This document shows positions 1-7,870 of a DNA stretch of 36,398 nucleotides, piece by piece. The DNA is taken from contig CAITEC010000078.1 in NCBI GenBank assembly GCA_903891325.1, positions 1 through 36,398 on the forward strand. Reading direction: 5' to 3'. A program made the position numbers and the translations under genes. Numbering within the stretch: the stretch's first letter is position 1; every line of letters begins with the position of its first letter. The notes beneath the pieces were generated by a model. It saw only the letters and a list, made by a program, of their open reading frames with translations, had not been told where the DNA came from and searched no databases. This DNA comes from an uncultured Opitutaceae bacterium. Lineage in GTDB: Bacteria; Verrucomicrobiota; Verrucomicrobiia; Opitutales; Opitutaceae.

Positions 1-101
1 GCCGTCAGCACCTTCCACGGCAGACTGATCCCCAGCAGCTTTCCGTAATGCGCGGCTACCGCCGCTTCGTCGGTCTGTTCGCTCATCTCCACAGCTTGCA
101 T
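1..101 (-). CDS. Transposase N-terminus, ISL3-like (partial, runs off window)
   Basis: About 33 codons are visible, starting at an ATG (101-99) with a GAGAGGG ribosome-binding site upstream on the minus strand; a second in-frame ATG lies at 86-84. The peptide includes Y-G-K-L-L-G-I-S-L-P-W-K-V. This resembles the opening of ISL3-family transposases, which often begin with an 'LLG(L/I)..PW.V' segment before the zinc-binding and DDE catalytic parts. Those parts would lie outside the window. The family call rests on this short motif and the inverted-repeat-like end at 140, so it is tentative. Confidence 0.45.
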   Translation of the reverse strand, partial: MQAVEMSEQTDEAAVAAHYGKLLGISLPWKVLT

Positions 102-140
102 GCCTCAGTCCCTCTCAGCCACTAAGAAACCGGAAGAACC
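1..140 (-). mobile_element. End of an insertion sequence (ISL3-like), partial
   Basis: The window opens inside what looks like one end of an insertion sequence. A transposase-like reading frame runs leftwards off the edge. Outside its start codon, read on the minus strand from position 140 inwards, lies GGTTCTTCCGGTTTC, which resembles the terminal inverted repeats I recall for ISL3-family elements. The boundary at 140 is supported independently: the neighbouring surface-protein frame has an in-frame TAA at 123-125, and its repeat-like homology resumes at 141 (V-N-W-D-G-S-N). ISL3 elements usually duplicate 8 bp, which would be 141-148. The other end lies outside the window, so neither the paired repeat nor the duplication can be checked. 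Confidence 0.55.
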
Positions 141-1829
141 GTCAATTGGGATGGGTCGAATCTGCAGGCGTTTGCAGCTGACAATGTCGGCCGCGTGTAC
201 ACGCCGCTGCTCCAACTGGCGGGCGGGGTCCTATGTGATTTCAGCGGAGGGGTGACAACAGGCGTGTCGACGGGGGTTTTTGAAATCAATCCCGACGGAT
301 CCAATTACAGCTTGTATTACACCAACACGAACATGACCGGCATTCCGGAGGTGGTCGGCCGCGATGGGGCGCTTTACGGAACGATTGGGACATCGATCGA
401 GAAAATGAACCCAGACGGCTCGGGTCAGGCCGTTCTCTCGGCATTGCCGTCCCAGCTGACCGGCTACACCCGGTCCCCCTCTGTTGTCCAACTCCTGCTT
501 CAGGGTGCGGACGGGGCGTTGTACGGCGCCGAAGTCTTTAGCTCATTCGACGGCGTGCCCTTTGCCAGCCTCTTCCGGATCGGCACCGACGGCTCGGGTT
601 ATGAGGCGCTTCAGACCATTCCCGGCGCGTGGAACGGTTTTCAGGCCGTGCAGGGAAACGACGGGACAATCTATGGGATCGGGGAGGCGGCTGGGGCCGG
701 AGCTGTCTTCTCCCTTCCGCTCGACTCGCCGCATTTCGCGGTCAATCCACAGCCGGTCACGATTGCCCTGGGCCGGAGCGCGGCATTCAGCGCACTCGCC
801 AACGGAACGCCCGCGCCCTCCTACCAGTGGCTCCTGAACGGCTCGCCGATCCCGGGGGCGACAGATCCCATCCTGCTCGTTTCAGCGGCAACGGCGGCAA
901 ATGCCGGCAGCTACGCCTGCGTGGCGACGAGCAGCGAAGGAGCGGTCACCAGCGCGGGCGCCGTGCTGACCGTGGACCCCAGCGGCACGGCGGGTTTCCT
1001 CAGGAATATTTCAGCGCGGGGCGACGTGGGCGTCACGACCGGCAACACCGGGCCGGGGATACTCTTCGGGGGCTTTGCGCTAGCCGGCGCAGGTCCGAAG
1101 CCTGTCCTGATCCGCGGGCTTGGACCCGGAATGGCCTATAATTTTCCCTCGCTGCTCAACCCAACCCAGGTTGTGGCGAATCCCGTGGTCGACCTTTTCG
1201 ACAGCTCCCTGAATCACCTTGCGGCCAACAATGGATGGGGTTCGAGCGGAGTGGCCAATGCGGCCATGCTTCCCGTCGGCGCCTACGCGCTCCAGCAGGG
1301 CTCGGCGGACTCCGTATTGGGCAACACGCTGTCACCGGGCAGCTATAATACCTGGGTCAGCACCGCGGGCACCGGACCGGCGACCGGATTGGGCGCCATG
1401 GAAATCTACGATGCCGACTCGGGCTCGGCGGCCGCGCGGATTGTCAACCTGTCCGCGCGGGATTTCGCCGGGACAGGTGGCCATATCCTTATCGGCGGGT
1501 TCGTGATCGGGGGCACCGACGCCGACACCCTCCTGATCCGCGGCATCGGTCCGGGGCTTTCGGACACATTCGGTCTCACCGGTAACCTTGACCAGCCCCT
1601 GCTTCAGATTTTGAACGGAGCCGGACAGGTGATCTACACGAACGCGGGGTGGGGCGGCGATGCGACATTGGCGGCTGTGGCGTCCGCGGTGGGTGCCTAC
1701 CCGCTCATCCCCGCGCACGCGGATTCCGTCCTGCTGGTTTCCCTGCCTCCGGGCAACTATTCGGCCTTTGTAAGCGGGGTGGGAGGGGAAACAGGCCAGG
1801 CGGTCGTCGAAATCTACGAGGTGCACTAA
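141..1829 (+). pseudogene. 5'-truncated surface protein: propeller repeats, Ig-like domain, paired C-terminal repeats
   Basis: This frame is the rear part of a large exported protein. Nucleotides 141 to about 730 hold propeller-type repeats ending in units such as R-D-G-A-L-Y-G, A-D-G-A-L-Y-G and N-D-G-T-I-Y-G, with 'NPDGS' turns (the repeats catalogued as TIGR03803). About 735-972 is an Ig-like domain (Y-Q-W-L-L-N-G and D/N-A-G-S-Y-A-C). Then come two copies of a roughly 140-residue repeat with 'VLIRGLGPG', 'NNGWG' and 'EIYD' signatures, starting near 1000 and 1435; this module is common at the C-terminus of Verrucomicrobia surface proteins. The front, including any signal peptide, is missing: an in-frame stop at 123-125 and a probable insertion-sequence end at 140 precede it. 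A GTG at 195 could start a 544-residue protein, but it would lack export signals. Confidence 0.7.
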
Positions 1830-1992
1830 CCCGGATATTTCATGAAGCACAGGCGAATCTCGTTCAAATTCCGGGCATAAAAACCCTCATGCTCCCTCTA
1901 TGGCCTCACGAGGCCACCTTCGGTCGCCTTCGGGCTTTTCTGCTCCGGAATTTTGACGATCTTCATCCTGTGTTCATGAAATATCCGGGCTA
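1827..1992. repeat. 166-bp imperfect palindromic element, copy A
   Basis: The sequence folds back on itself almost end to end. Its ends are TAACCCGGATATTT and, read from the other side, TAGCCCGGATATTT; both arms continue through TTCATGAA, a TTCCGG block and an A-rich block to a GGCCTCACGAGGCC centre. The reverse complement matches the element at 31818-31983 at 159 of 166 positions by hand alignment. The TAA of the upstream surface-protein frame is the first three bases of the element. It lies between two convergent genes, so a structured bidirectional terminator is one possible role; a non-autonomous mobile element is another. I know no named family for it. Confidence 0.85.
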
Positions 1993-2003
1993 ACCCGTGC
2001 GGT

Positions 2004-2948
2004 TCAGATTCGGGGGAGCCGGATCCCGAAGAGCGCCGCGGGCCGGCGGGAGGCCCAGTCCCGGGCTTCAGCCGCGGTCGCGCCCGTCCAGCGGGCGGCG
2101 TTGGCGGCGCCCTTCTCGAGGGTCAGGGACGAACCCGCGAAGTACCGGGTCCCCGGGAGCCGGACAACCCCGTCGCGTCCGCATTCTACGGTCACCGTCC
2201 CGACCTTGTACCGGCCGGGCGGGGCGCCCGCGGCGGCCATGGCGTCGGTCGTGATGACGACCTTACCCGGAGGCTTTCCCCGGACCAAGTTCCTGAAGAC
2301 GGCAGGGGGCAGGTGGATCCCGTCCGGGATCAGGCAGGCGACCAGCTCGTCGCGGGCGAGCAGCCGCTGGATGATGTTGTCGTGCCGGTCCATGAGGGCC
2401 GGGCAGCCGTTGCCCAGGTGGGTGCAGAGGGTCGCGCCGGCTGCGATCGCCCGGTCAATGTCCCGATTGGAGGCGTCCGTGTGCCCGAGCGCGACAACCA
2501 CCCCGTCCCGCGCCAGGGCACGGATAAAGCGGGAGCTGCCGGGCCACTCGGGGGCAAGGGTGAGCAGACGGATATTGCCCCCGGCCGCCTTCTGGAGCCG
2601 GCGGTACTCGCGCAGGTCCGGCCCCTTGATCCGGTTCAGGGGATGGGCGCCCCTGAATCCGTCCTCAGGGTTCAAATAGGGGCCCTCGAGGTGATAACCG
2701 GCAACGGTCTCGCGGACGAGCGGGTCCTTGACTCGGATCGCCTCGATTCGGGCAAAGGTCTGCTCCAGGGCGTCAATCGAATCGGTGATCAGGGTGAGGA
2801 GGATCCGGTGGGTGTCGTGGCTCCGAAGCGCGGCGCACGCCCGGCGCAATTCCCCGGCGTCCGGCTCCGGATCCTGGAAGTCGACGCCGGCAAACCCGTT
2901 CACCTGGATGTCGAACAGGCTGACGCGCGGCTTGCCTTCGATTTTCAT
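2004..2948 (-). CDS. nagA: N-acetylglucosamine-6-phosphate deacetylase, short form
   Basis: 314 residues. It removes the acetyl group from GlcNAc-6-phosphate to give glucosamine-6-phosphate, the substrate of the divergent nagB product; the enzyme is cytoplasmic. Amidohydrolase features in order: the H-L-E-G-P metal-site segment (Glu88), G-H-T-D (His156), T-H-L-G-N (His177), D-G-I-H (His212) and T-T-D-A-M (Asp235, catalytic acid/base position). Typical NagA proteins have about 380 residues. This one lacks roughly the first 45, the small beta-domain, and starts directly at the strand that normally carries the P-G-x-I-D motif (here D-I-Q-V-N-G). The divergent nagB leaves no room for a longer start. 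'THLGNGCPAL' replaces the usual T-H-L-F-N-A-M. Fold and reaction class are secure; exact acylamino-sugar specificity is inferred. Confidence 0.85.
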   Translation of the reverse strand: MKIEGKPRVSLFDIQVNGFAGVDFQDPEPDAGELRRACAALRSHDTHRILLTLITDSIDALEQTFARIEAIRVKDPLVRETVAGYHLEGPYLNPEDGFRGAHPLNRIKGPDLREYRRLQKAAGGNIRLLTLAPEWPGSSRFIRALARDGVVVALGHTDASNRDIDRAIAAGATLCTHLGNGCPALMDRHDNIIQRLLARDELVACLIPDGIHLPPAVFRNLVRGKPPGKVVITTDAMAAAGAPPGRYKVGTVTVECGRDGVVRLPGTRYFAGSSLTLEKGAANAARWTGATAAEARDWASRRPAALFGIRLPRI

Positions 2949-2989
2949 AAGCAGCTATCTCTCAGGGCCCGGTCCCCTTATCAACACCT
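2949..2989. promoter_or_regulatory. Divergent spacer between nagA and nagB
   Basis: Only 41 bp separate the two start codons, so promoters and operators for both genes must sit here or inside the coding starts. I see no convincing sigma-70 hexamers. The minus strand has GAGAG ahead of nagA, and no Shine-Dalgarno sequence precedes nagB. Shared control of the pair is an inference from geometry. Confidence 0.4.
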
Positions 2990-3790
2990 ATGAACGAATT
3001 CCCCGCCGTCCCGCCGCCCCTGTGCCGCTTTCCGGCCGGATTACTTGAAGTCAGCATCCATGCAAGCGGCGAGGATCTGGGCCGCGCCGCCGCCGCGCTC
3101 GTCGCAGCCCGGCTTCGGGAGGTGCTCGCAGTCAAGGCGACCGCGCGCTTCATCATGGCGACGGGCAATTCCCAGATTCCCTACACGGCGAGCCTGCTGC
3201 GGGAGCAGGCGCTGCCCTGGGAGCGGATCGAGTGCTTCCACATGGACGAGTACGTCGGGATGGCCGCCGACCACCCCGCAAGCTTCCGGCGGTGGATGCG
3301 GGAACGGGTGGAAATCCCGGCACACCCGCGCGCCTTCCACTATATAAGGGGCGACAGCCCCGACCCGGCGGCGGAGTGCGCGCGCTATGCAGCCCTTCTT
3401 GCGGCGGCCCCCGTCGACGTCATCTCCCTGGGGGTCGGGGAAAACGGCCACATCGCCTTCAACGATCCGCCGGTCGCCGATTTCAACGACCCGGTCGACG
3501 TGAAAATCGTGGCTCTCGACGAGGCCTGCCGGCGGCAGCAGGTCGGCGAGGGGCATTTCCCGGACCTTGCCTCGGTCCCCACCCACGCGATCACGCTGAC
3601 CATCCCCACCTTGCTGCGGCCCGCATCGATCTTCTGCCTGGTGCCCGAGGCGCGGAAGGCCGCCGCGGTGAAGGCAACCCTGGAGGGGCCGATCGGGACG
3701 GCCTGCCCCGCCTCGATTCTCCGGCGCTCGGGCAATGCCCGGCTTTTTCTCGACCGCCAGTCCGCCGGGCTGCTAGGCTCGGGCAAATGA
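2990..3790 (+). CDS. nagB: Glucosamine-6-phosphate deaminase/isomerase
   Basis: 266 residues. It converts glucosamine-6-phosphate to fructose-6-phosphate and ammonia, closing the amino-sugar route begun by nagA. Family motifs are clear: M-A-T-G-N-S for phosphate binding (57-61), H-M-D-E-Y with the general-base Asp86, G-V-G-E-N-G-H-I-A-F-N-D-P (148-160, ring-opening His154) and V-P-T-H-A-I-T near 197. The Glu that follows F-N in E. coli NagB is Asp159 here, a conservative change. The wider family also contains 6-phosphogluconolactonases, but the D-E-Y and N-G-H-I signatures and the nagA partner favour the deaminase. It is the first gene of a long operon; its TGA overlaps the next ATG (ATGA at 3787-3790). 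Confidence 0.87.
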   Translation: MNEFPAVPPPLCRFPAGLLEVSIHASGEDLGRAAAALVAARLREVLAVKATARFIMATGNSQIPYTASLLREQALPWERIECFHMDEYVGMAADHPASFRRWMRERVEIPAHPRAFHYIRGDSPDPAAECARYAALLAAAPVDVISLGVGENGHIAFNDPPVADFNDPVDVKIVALDEACRRQQVGEGHFPDLASVPTHAITLTIPTLLRPASIFCLVPEARKAAAVKATLEGPIGTACPASILRRSGNARLFLDRQSAGLLGSGK

Positions 3791-5115
3791 CGACGAAGAA
3801 ACGTTCGAAGCCCGCGGCCAAGCTTGCGCTCCTCGGGGGCGCCCCAGTCGGCAAGGTGGTTTACCCCGCCTACCCGCAGTTCTCGAAGCGCGCCCTGGAA
3901 CGCGCGGCCGGGGTGCTCCGGGACGGAAAGGTGATCGGCCTGAGCAAGAAGCACTCGCCGGAGGTGGCCGAGGCCGAGGAGGCCCTGTCGCGCTATCACG
4001 GCGGGCGGCATGTGCTGGCGACGGCATCCGGCCACGCAGCCCTCGTTTCCGGGCTGGCCGGGCTTGATATCGCCACTGGCGACGAGGTCATCACCACGCC
4101 CTACACCTGGGGCGCGTCCATCTCCTGCCTGCTCCACCAGAACGCGGTCCCCGTCTTCGTCGACGTGAAGCGCGACACGGGGCTCATCGACCCGGACCTG
4201 ATCGAGGCGGCGATCACGCCGCGCACCAAGGGAATCCTCGCGGTCCACCTCTATGGCCAGCCGGCCAACCTGAAGCGGCTGCGCGCGATCGCCGACAAGC
4301 ACGGCCTGGCCCTGATCGAGGACGGCAGCCAGGCGCATGGCGCGGAGAGCGCCGGCCAGCGCGTGGGCACGGTCGGCGACGCCGCCGGATTCTCATGCAT
4401 GGGCGGAAAGGTCCTGGCGACCACGGAGGCAGGCTACCTGGTGACCCCCCACGAGCGGGTCTATTGGAAGGGCGCGATGGTGGGCCAGCACATGGGCCGC
4501 TGGGGAGACCCGGGATTTCCGGCCGACCTTCGGCCCTATGTCGACTCGCTGATCGACACGTACCGCGTGACGCCGCTCAATGCGGTCCTCCTCACCGAGC
4601 AGCTCGGTCTCCTGGACGGCCGCCTGGAACGGCGCCGGTTCCACGCCGCACTCCTCAGAAAGAAGATTTCCTCCGCGAAGTTCGTGCGCATGCCCGACTA
4701 CGGGAAGGACAAGCCCTCGTTCCACATGGTCACGATGACCTTCAACCCGGAGGCCGCCGGCATCACCCGCGACACCTTCGCGGCCGCCCTCAAGGCGGAG
4801 GGGCTGCACGCCTACGGCTACGTGCCCTCGCCCGTGCCCGACTGGCGGCGCCTCCAGTGGCAGGGCTACAAGGGCCCGGCCGTCCCCTGGCTCGCCAGCC
4901 TCAAGCAGGCCCGCACGGATTACCGGGGGATGGCGCTGCCCAACTGCCGCTGGCGCGTCGCCAACGCGATCGAGACGCACTTTGACTTCATCGACAAGGA
5001 CTGCAGCAAGTCGATTGGGCGGATCGCCGAGATCATCCTGAAGGTGGAGGCGAACATCGGCGCCCTGCGCGACCACGAGCGCGTGAACGGCTCCGCATCG
5101 CCCGCGCTGCGATGA
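3787..5115 (+). CDS. DegT/DnrJ/EryC1/StrS-family PLP aminotransferase
   Basis: 442 residues, started at the ATG overlapping the nagB stop. These fold-type I enzymes aminate keto-sugars or use PLP for dehydration. Visible features: G-H-A-A-L near 82-86 for phosphate, T-P-Y-T-W (104-108), I-E-D-G-S-Q-A-H-G-A with Asp179 to hold the pyridine nitrogen, and F-S-C-M-G-G-K with Lys208 as the PLP Schiff-base lysine. The lysine argues for a true aminotransferase rather than a dehydratase, which has His there. Members often sit in sugar-nucleotide biosynthesis, but here it lies between nagB and a ceramidase-like gene, both with ATGA overlaps, so a role in breakdown of a modified amino-sugar is more likely. 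The substrate cannot be read from the sequence. Confidence 0.8.
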   Translation: MTTKKRSKPAAKLALLGGAPVGKVVYPAYPQFSKRALERAAGVLRDGKVIGLSKKHSPEVAEAEEALSRYHGGRHVLATASGHAALVSGLAGLDIATGDEVITTPYTWGASISCLLHQNAVPVFVDVKRDTGLIDPDLIEAAITPRTKGILAVHLYGQPANLKRLRAIADKHGLALIEDGSQAHGAESAGQRVGTVGDAAGFSCMGGKVLATTEAGYLVTPHERVYWKGAMVGQHMGRWGDPGFPADLRPYVDSLIDTYRVTPLNAVLLTEQLGLLDGRLERRRFHAALLRKKISSAKFVRMPDYGKDKPSFHMVTMTFNPEAAGITRDTFAAALKAEGLHAYGYVPSPVPDWRRLQWQGYKGPAVPWLASLKQARTDYRGMALPNCRWRVANAIETHFDFIDKDCSKSIGRIAEIILKVEANIGALRDHERVNGSASPALR

Positions 5116-6491
5116 AGGCGGGTTTCGGGATTGCCGACATCACGCCGCGGCTCGGCGTCCAGCTGGCCGGCTACGGCCCCTATCGCAACCGTGCGGCCCT
5201 CGCGATCCTGGCGCCGATCTCCGCGCGCGCCCTGGCGGTGAGCGACCGCGGAAGGCGGGCGGTCGTCCTCAGTCTGGAGACCTGCGTCACCCCCCGCGGG
5301 CTCTCCCCGCGGATCCGGGAGGCGGTTGCCGCTCGAATCGGCTGCCGGGCCGACGACGTTTTCCTGGGGGCCACCCACACGCACAGCGGCCCGGCGATCG
5401 GCGGCATGTTCGGGTGGGGGGAGGCCGACGCGCTTTACGTGGAGACGCTGGCCGCGCGGGCGGCGGACGCCGCGGAGCGGGCCTGGAAGTCCCGGAGCGA
5501 GGTGACCTGGAGCTATGGGGAGGCGCCCTGCGAGGGGATTGCCGTCAACCGCGAGACAGAGGAGCGGTTTGCCCAGTTTTCGAACCTGTCGGAGCGACTC
5601 GACCCGGCCTGGCGGCCGAAGCGCCCCGCGGAGACCGACCCGGTCTCCCGCGTCCTGGCGGCGCGGAACCGGCGCGGCCGGCTGCTGGGCTTCCTCCACC
5701 ATTTCGGATGCCACCCGGTCGTCTGCGGCGAGAAGACCCACGACGTCCACGGCGACTACGCCGGGCTGGCGTCGCTCGAGCTGGAGCGCGCGCATCCCGG
5801 GGCGGTCGCGATTTTCCTGCCCGGGGCGCTCGGGGACATCAATCCGTGCGTCAACCACCGCGAGCCGGCGGAGTCCCGCCGCGCCGTCCGTGCGATCGGG
5901 CGCCGGTACGCGGCGGCGGTCGAACGCGCGCTTCGGGCCGCCAAGCCGGCGGAAGCCCCCGCGGCGCTTGGCGGGATTTCGCGCGAGGCGGCCTTTTCCC
6001 GCGCCATTCCGAAGAAGGCGGCGCTCGCCCGGCGGATCGCCCGGCTCGAGAGGCTCTTTGCGGAACCCGGGGCCACCGACTATCCCTGGAAGGGCGTTCC
6101 CCCGCTGCACACGAGGGGCATGGAGATGGCCCGGCTGCAGGGGCTTCGGGCCGTTCTCGGCGGGTTCAACGGTGCCCGGGCGCCGAATCCAACCGTGCGG
6201 CTCCACGGGCTTCGGATCGGCCCGGTCGCCCTCCTGGGGTGCGGTATCGAGGTGTTCAATTCCCTCCAGGCTCCCGTCCTGGCGGCCAGCCCCCACCCCC
6301 GCACCTGGGTTGTAAGCCTCGTCGGGGGAAGCGGCTACGCGCAGGATGCGGCGGGGAAGCGCCGCGCCGGCTACGCGAACGACTTTGTGCCCCTGGTCCA
6401 GGGCGAGCTGCCCTACACGCGGATCCACGAGGAGCTGCCGCGCGCGCTCGTCAGGCTTGCGCGCGACCTCTCCCGGGAAACCGGGCCTTGA
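5112..6491 (+). CDS. Neutral/alkaline ceramidase-like metalloamidase
   Basis: 459 residues matching the N-terminal domain of neutral/alkaline non-lysosomal ceramidases, zinc enzymes that cleave the amide of N-acyl sphingosines. Signatures: G-I-A-D-I-T-P at the start (6-12), A-T-H-T-H-S-G-P with metal ligands His89 and His91, H-F-G-C-H-P-V near 200, H-G-D-Y-A-G, L-P-G-A-L-G-D-I-N-P and G-S-G-Y-A-Q-D with a late A-G-Y-A-N. It lacks the C-terminal Ig-like domain of classical ceramidases and has no signal peptide, so it should act in the cytoplasm. Many such shortened proteins in Planctomycetes and Verrucomicrobia have unknown amide or ester substrates. Its start overlaps the aminotransferase stop (ATGA). 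Confidence 0.78.
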   Translation: MKAGFGIADITPRLGVQLAGYGPYRNRAALAILAPISARALAVSDRGRRAVVLSLETCVTPRGLSPRIREAVAARIGCRADDVFLGATHTHSGPAIGGMFGWGEADALYVETLAARAADAAERAWKSRSEVTWSYGEAPCEGIAVNRETEERFAQFSNLSERLDPAWRPKRPAETDPVSRVLAARNRRGRLLGFLHHFGCHPVVCGEKTHDVHGDYAGLASLELERAHPGAVAIFLPGALGDINPCVNHREPAESRRAVRAIGRRYAAAVERALRAAKPAEAPAALGGISREAAFSRAIPKKAALARRIARLERLFAEPGATDYPWKGVPPLHTRGMEMARLQGLRAVLGGFNGARAPNPTVRLHGLRIGPVALLGCGIEVFNSLQAPVLAASPHPRTWVVSLVGGSGYAQDAAGKRRAGYANDFVPLVQGELPYTRIHEELPRALVRLARDLSRETGP

Positions 6492-6523
6492 ACCCGGAGC
6501 TTTCCCGCATAACCTTCCCACCA

Positions 6524-7348
6524 ATGAATCCCTCCGTCCTTCCCGTTCCCGACTACGGGGCCCCGGCGACCAAGGCACCCGACCGGCTCCTCACAGCCGA
6601 GCAGATCGCGTTCTTCCAGGAGAACGGCTACCTTTCTGTCGACTCCGTGATGCCCGAGGCGGAGATTCCCTCCGTGCGCGCGATCTACGACCGGCTCTTC
6701 AACGAGGACCGGGCGATCACCGACGGGGATCTTTACGATCTCAGCGGGGTGAAGGAGAAGGGGCGCAAGGAAGCCATTCCCCAGATCCTCCAGCCGGGCA
6801 AGTACGCCCCGGAACTGCTCGAGACCCAGCTCGTGGCCAACCTGAAGGCCATGATGAAGCAGCTTCTCGGGCCGGAGACGCGCATGGTCGGCGACCACGC
6901 GATCAACAAGCCGCCGCGCTCCAACGCGGCCACCCCCTGGCACCAGGACGAGGCCTATTGGGACCCGGCCAAGGAGTACAGCAGCCTGAGCGTCTGGGTG
7001 CCGCTCCAGCCGGCGACCCGGCTGAACGGGTGCATGTGCTTTGTCCCCGGCTCGCACCGGGCCGAGGTGGTTCCCCACCAGCCGATCGGGAACAACCCGC
7101 TCATCCCCGGGCTCGAGGTCGTGCCCGGCGCCTTCGACCTTGAGAAGGTCGTCGCCTGTGAGCTCCCGGCGGGCGGGGCGACGTTCCACCGCGAGCGGAT
7201 GCTGCATTTCACGGCGGGCAACCGCTCGGACGATTTCCGGCGGGCCTACATCGTCGTCGGGGCCGCCTCCGAAAAGCCCCGTGCAGTTGCGCGCCACTTT
7301 CCTTGGAAGGAGCGGCAGGCGGCCGCCCAGGCCGCGGCGAAGAAATAA
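6524..7348 (+). CDS. Phytanoyl-CoA dioxygenase (PhyH) family protein 1
   Basis: 274 residues. An Fe(II)/2-oxoglutarate oxygenase of the PhyH superfamily: W-H-Q-D-E-A-Y-W gives His140 and Asp142 of the iron triad, L-H-F-T-A-G-N-R-S gives the distal His228, and the following R-R (239-240) would bind 2-oxoglutarate. N-G-C-M-C-F-V-P-G-S-H is the typical core strand. Bacterial PhyH proteins hydroxylate small molecules, or demethylate when the methyl group is hydroxylated; the substrate is unknown. The ATG at 6524 fits the usual family N-terminus (L-T-A-E-Q-I-A-F-F-Q-E-N-G-Y). No Shine-Dalgarno sequence is seen. It follows the ceramidase-like gene by 32 bp and yqeY starts 5 bases after its stop. 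Confidence 0.85.
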   Translation: MNPSVLPVPDYGAPATKAPDRLLTAEQIAFFQENGYLSVDSVMPEAEIPSVRAIYDRLFNEDRAITDGDLYDLSGVKEKGRKEAIPQILQPGKYAPELLETQLVANLKAMMKQLLGPETRMVGDHAINKPPRSNAATPWHQDEAYWDPAKEYSSLSVWVPLQPATRLNGCMCFVPGSHRAEVVPHQPIGNNPLIPGLEVVPGAFDLEKVVACELPAGGATFHRERMLHFTAGNRSDDFRRAYIVVGAASEKPRAVARHFPWKERQAAAQAAAKK

Positions 7349-7352
7349 CCCC

Positions 7353-7802
7353 ATGCCGACCCTCTACGAGACCTTCCGCGCCGACATCGTCGCGGCGATG
7401 AAATCCGGCGACAAGGTCGCCGTCCTCGCCCTGCGCACGGCCGACGCCGCGATCCAGCGCTCCTCCATGGACCTGGCCAAGCCGATCGACGACGCGCTGG
7501 TGGCCACCGTCCTGCGCAAGTCGATCAAGAACCTCGCCGACGCGAACGCGGAATTTGAAAAGGGCGGCCGCAAGGACCTGGTCGCCGCCAACGAGGGCGA
7601 AATCCGCATCCTTGAGAAGTACCTTCCCAAGGGGCTGGACCCGGCGCGGGTCGAGGCCCTGGTCGCCGACGCGATCCGTGAGTCCGGGGCCCTGTCCCGC
7701 AAGGAGATGGGCAAGGTGATCGGCGCGCTGAAGAAGCTGCCGGAGGCGGCCCTGATCGACTTCGGGGCGGTCAGCAAGCTGATCCAGGCGAAACTTCCCT
7801 GA
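7353..7802 (+). CDS. yqeY: GatB/YqeY domain protein
   Basis: 149 residues, the usual length of stand-alone YqeY proteins. The family is all-helical and related to the tail domain of the GatB/Asp-tRNA amidotransferase, but the free-standing form has no assigned catalytic role. Recognisable are L-Y-E-T-F-R-A-D near the start, the central E-F-E-K-G-G-R-K-D-L and I-L-E-K-Y-L-P segments, and the C-terminal D-F-G-A-V-S-K-L-I. It is a housekeeping-type gene placed in the middle of a catabolic operon, which is unusual. The next gene follows after 68 bp, with a possible promoter in the gap. Confidence 0.85.
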   Translation: MPTLYETFRADIVAAMKSGDKVAVLALRTADAAIQRSSMDLAKPIDDALVATVLRKSIKNLADANAEFEKGGRKDLVAANEGEIRILEKYLPKGLDPARVEALVADAIRESGALSRKEMGKVIGALKKLPEAALIDFGAVSKLIQAKLP

Positions 7803-7831
7803 TCTTCGGGGGGGCTTTTTCCAGTCCCGCC

Positions 7832-7862
7832 TTGACCCCGCCCGGGCGCGCGGTGCTAGTGT
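7832..7862 (+). promoter_or_regulatory. Possible promoter ahead of the second PhyH gene
   Basis: TTGACC at 7832-7837 is followed, after 17-19 bases, by GCTAGTGT (7855-7862), a weak -10. Transcription would begin only a few bases before the ATG at 7871, giving a nearly leaderless message, in keeping with the absence of a Shine-Dalgarno sequence. Confidence 0.3.
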
Positions 7863-7870
7863 GCCGGGTC

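Noticed and set aside
5414..6523. Long plus-strand frame before PhyH protein 1
   Set aside because: It overlaps the ceramidase-like gene in another frame, is rich in Arg/Gly/Pro, and only the part from 6524 matches a family.
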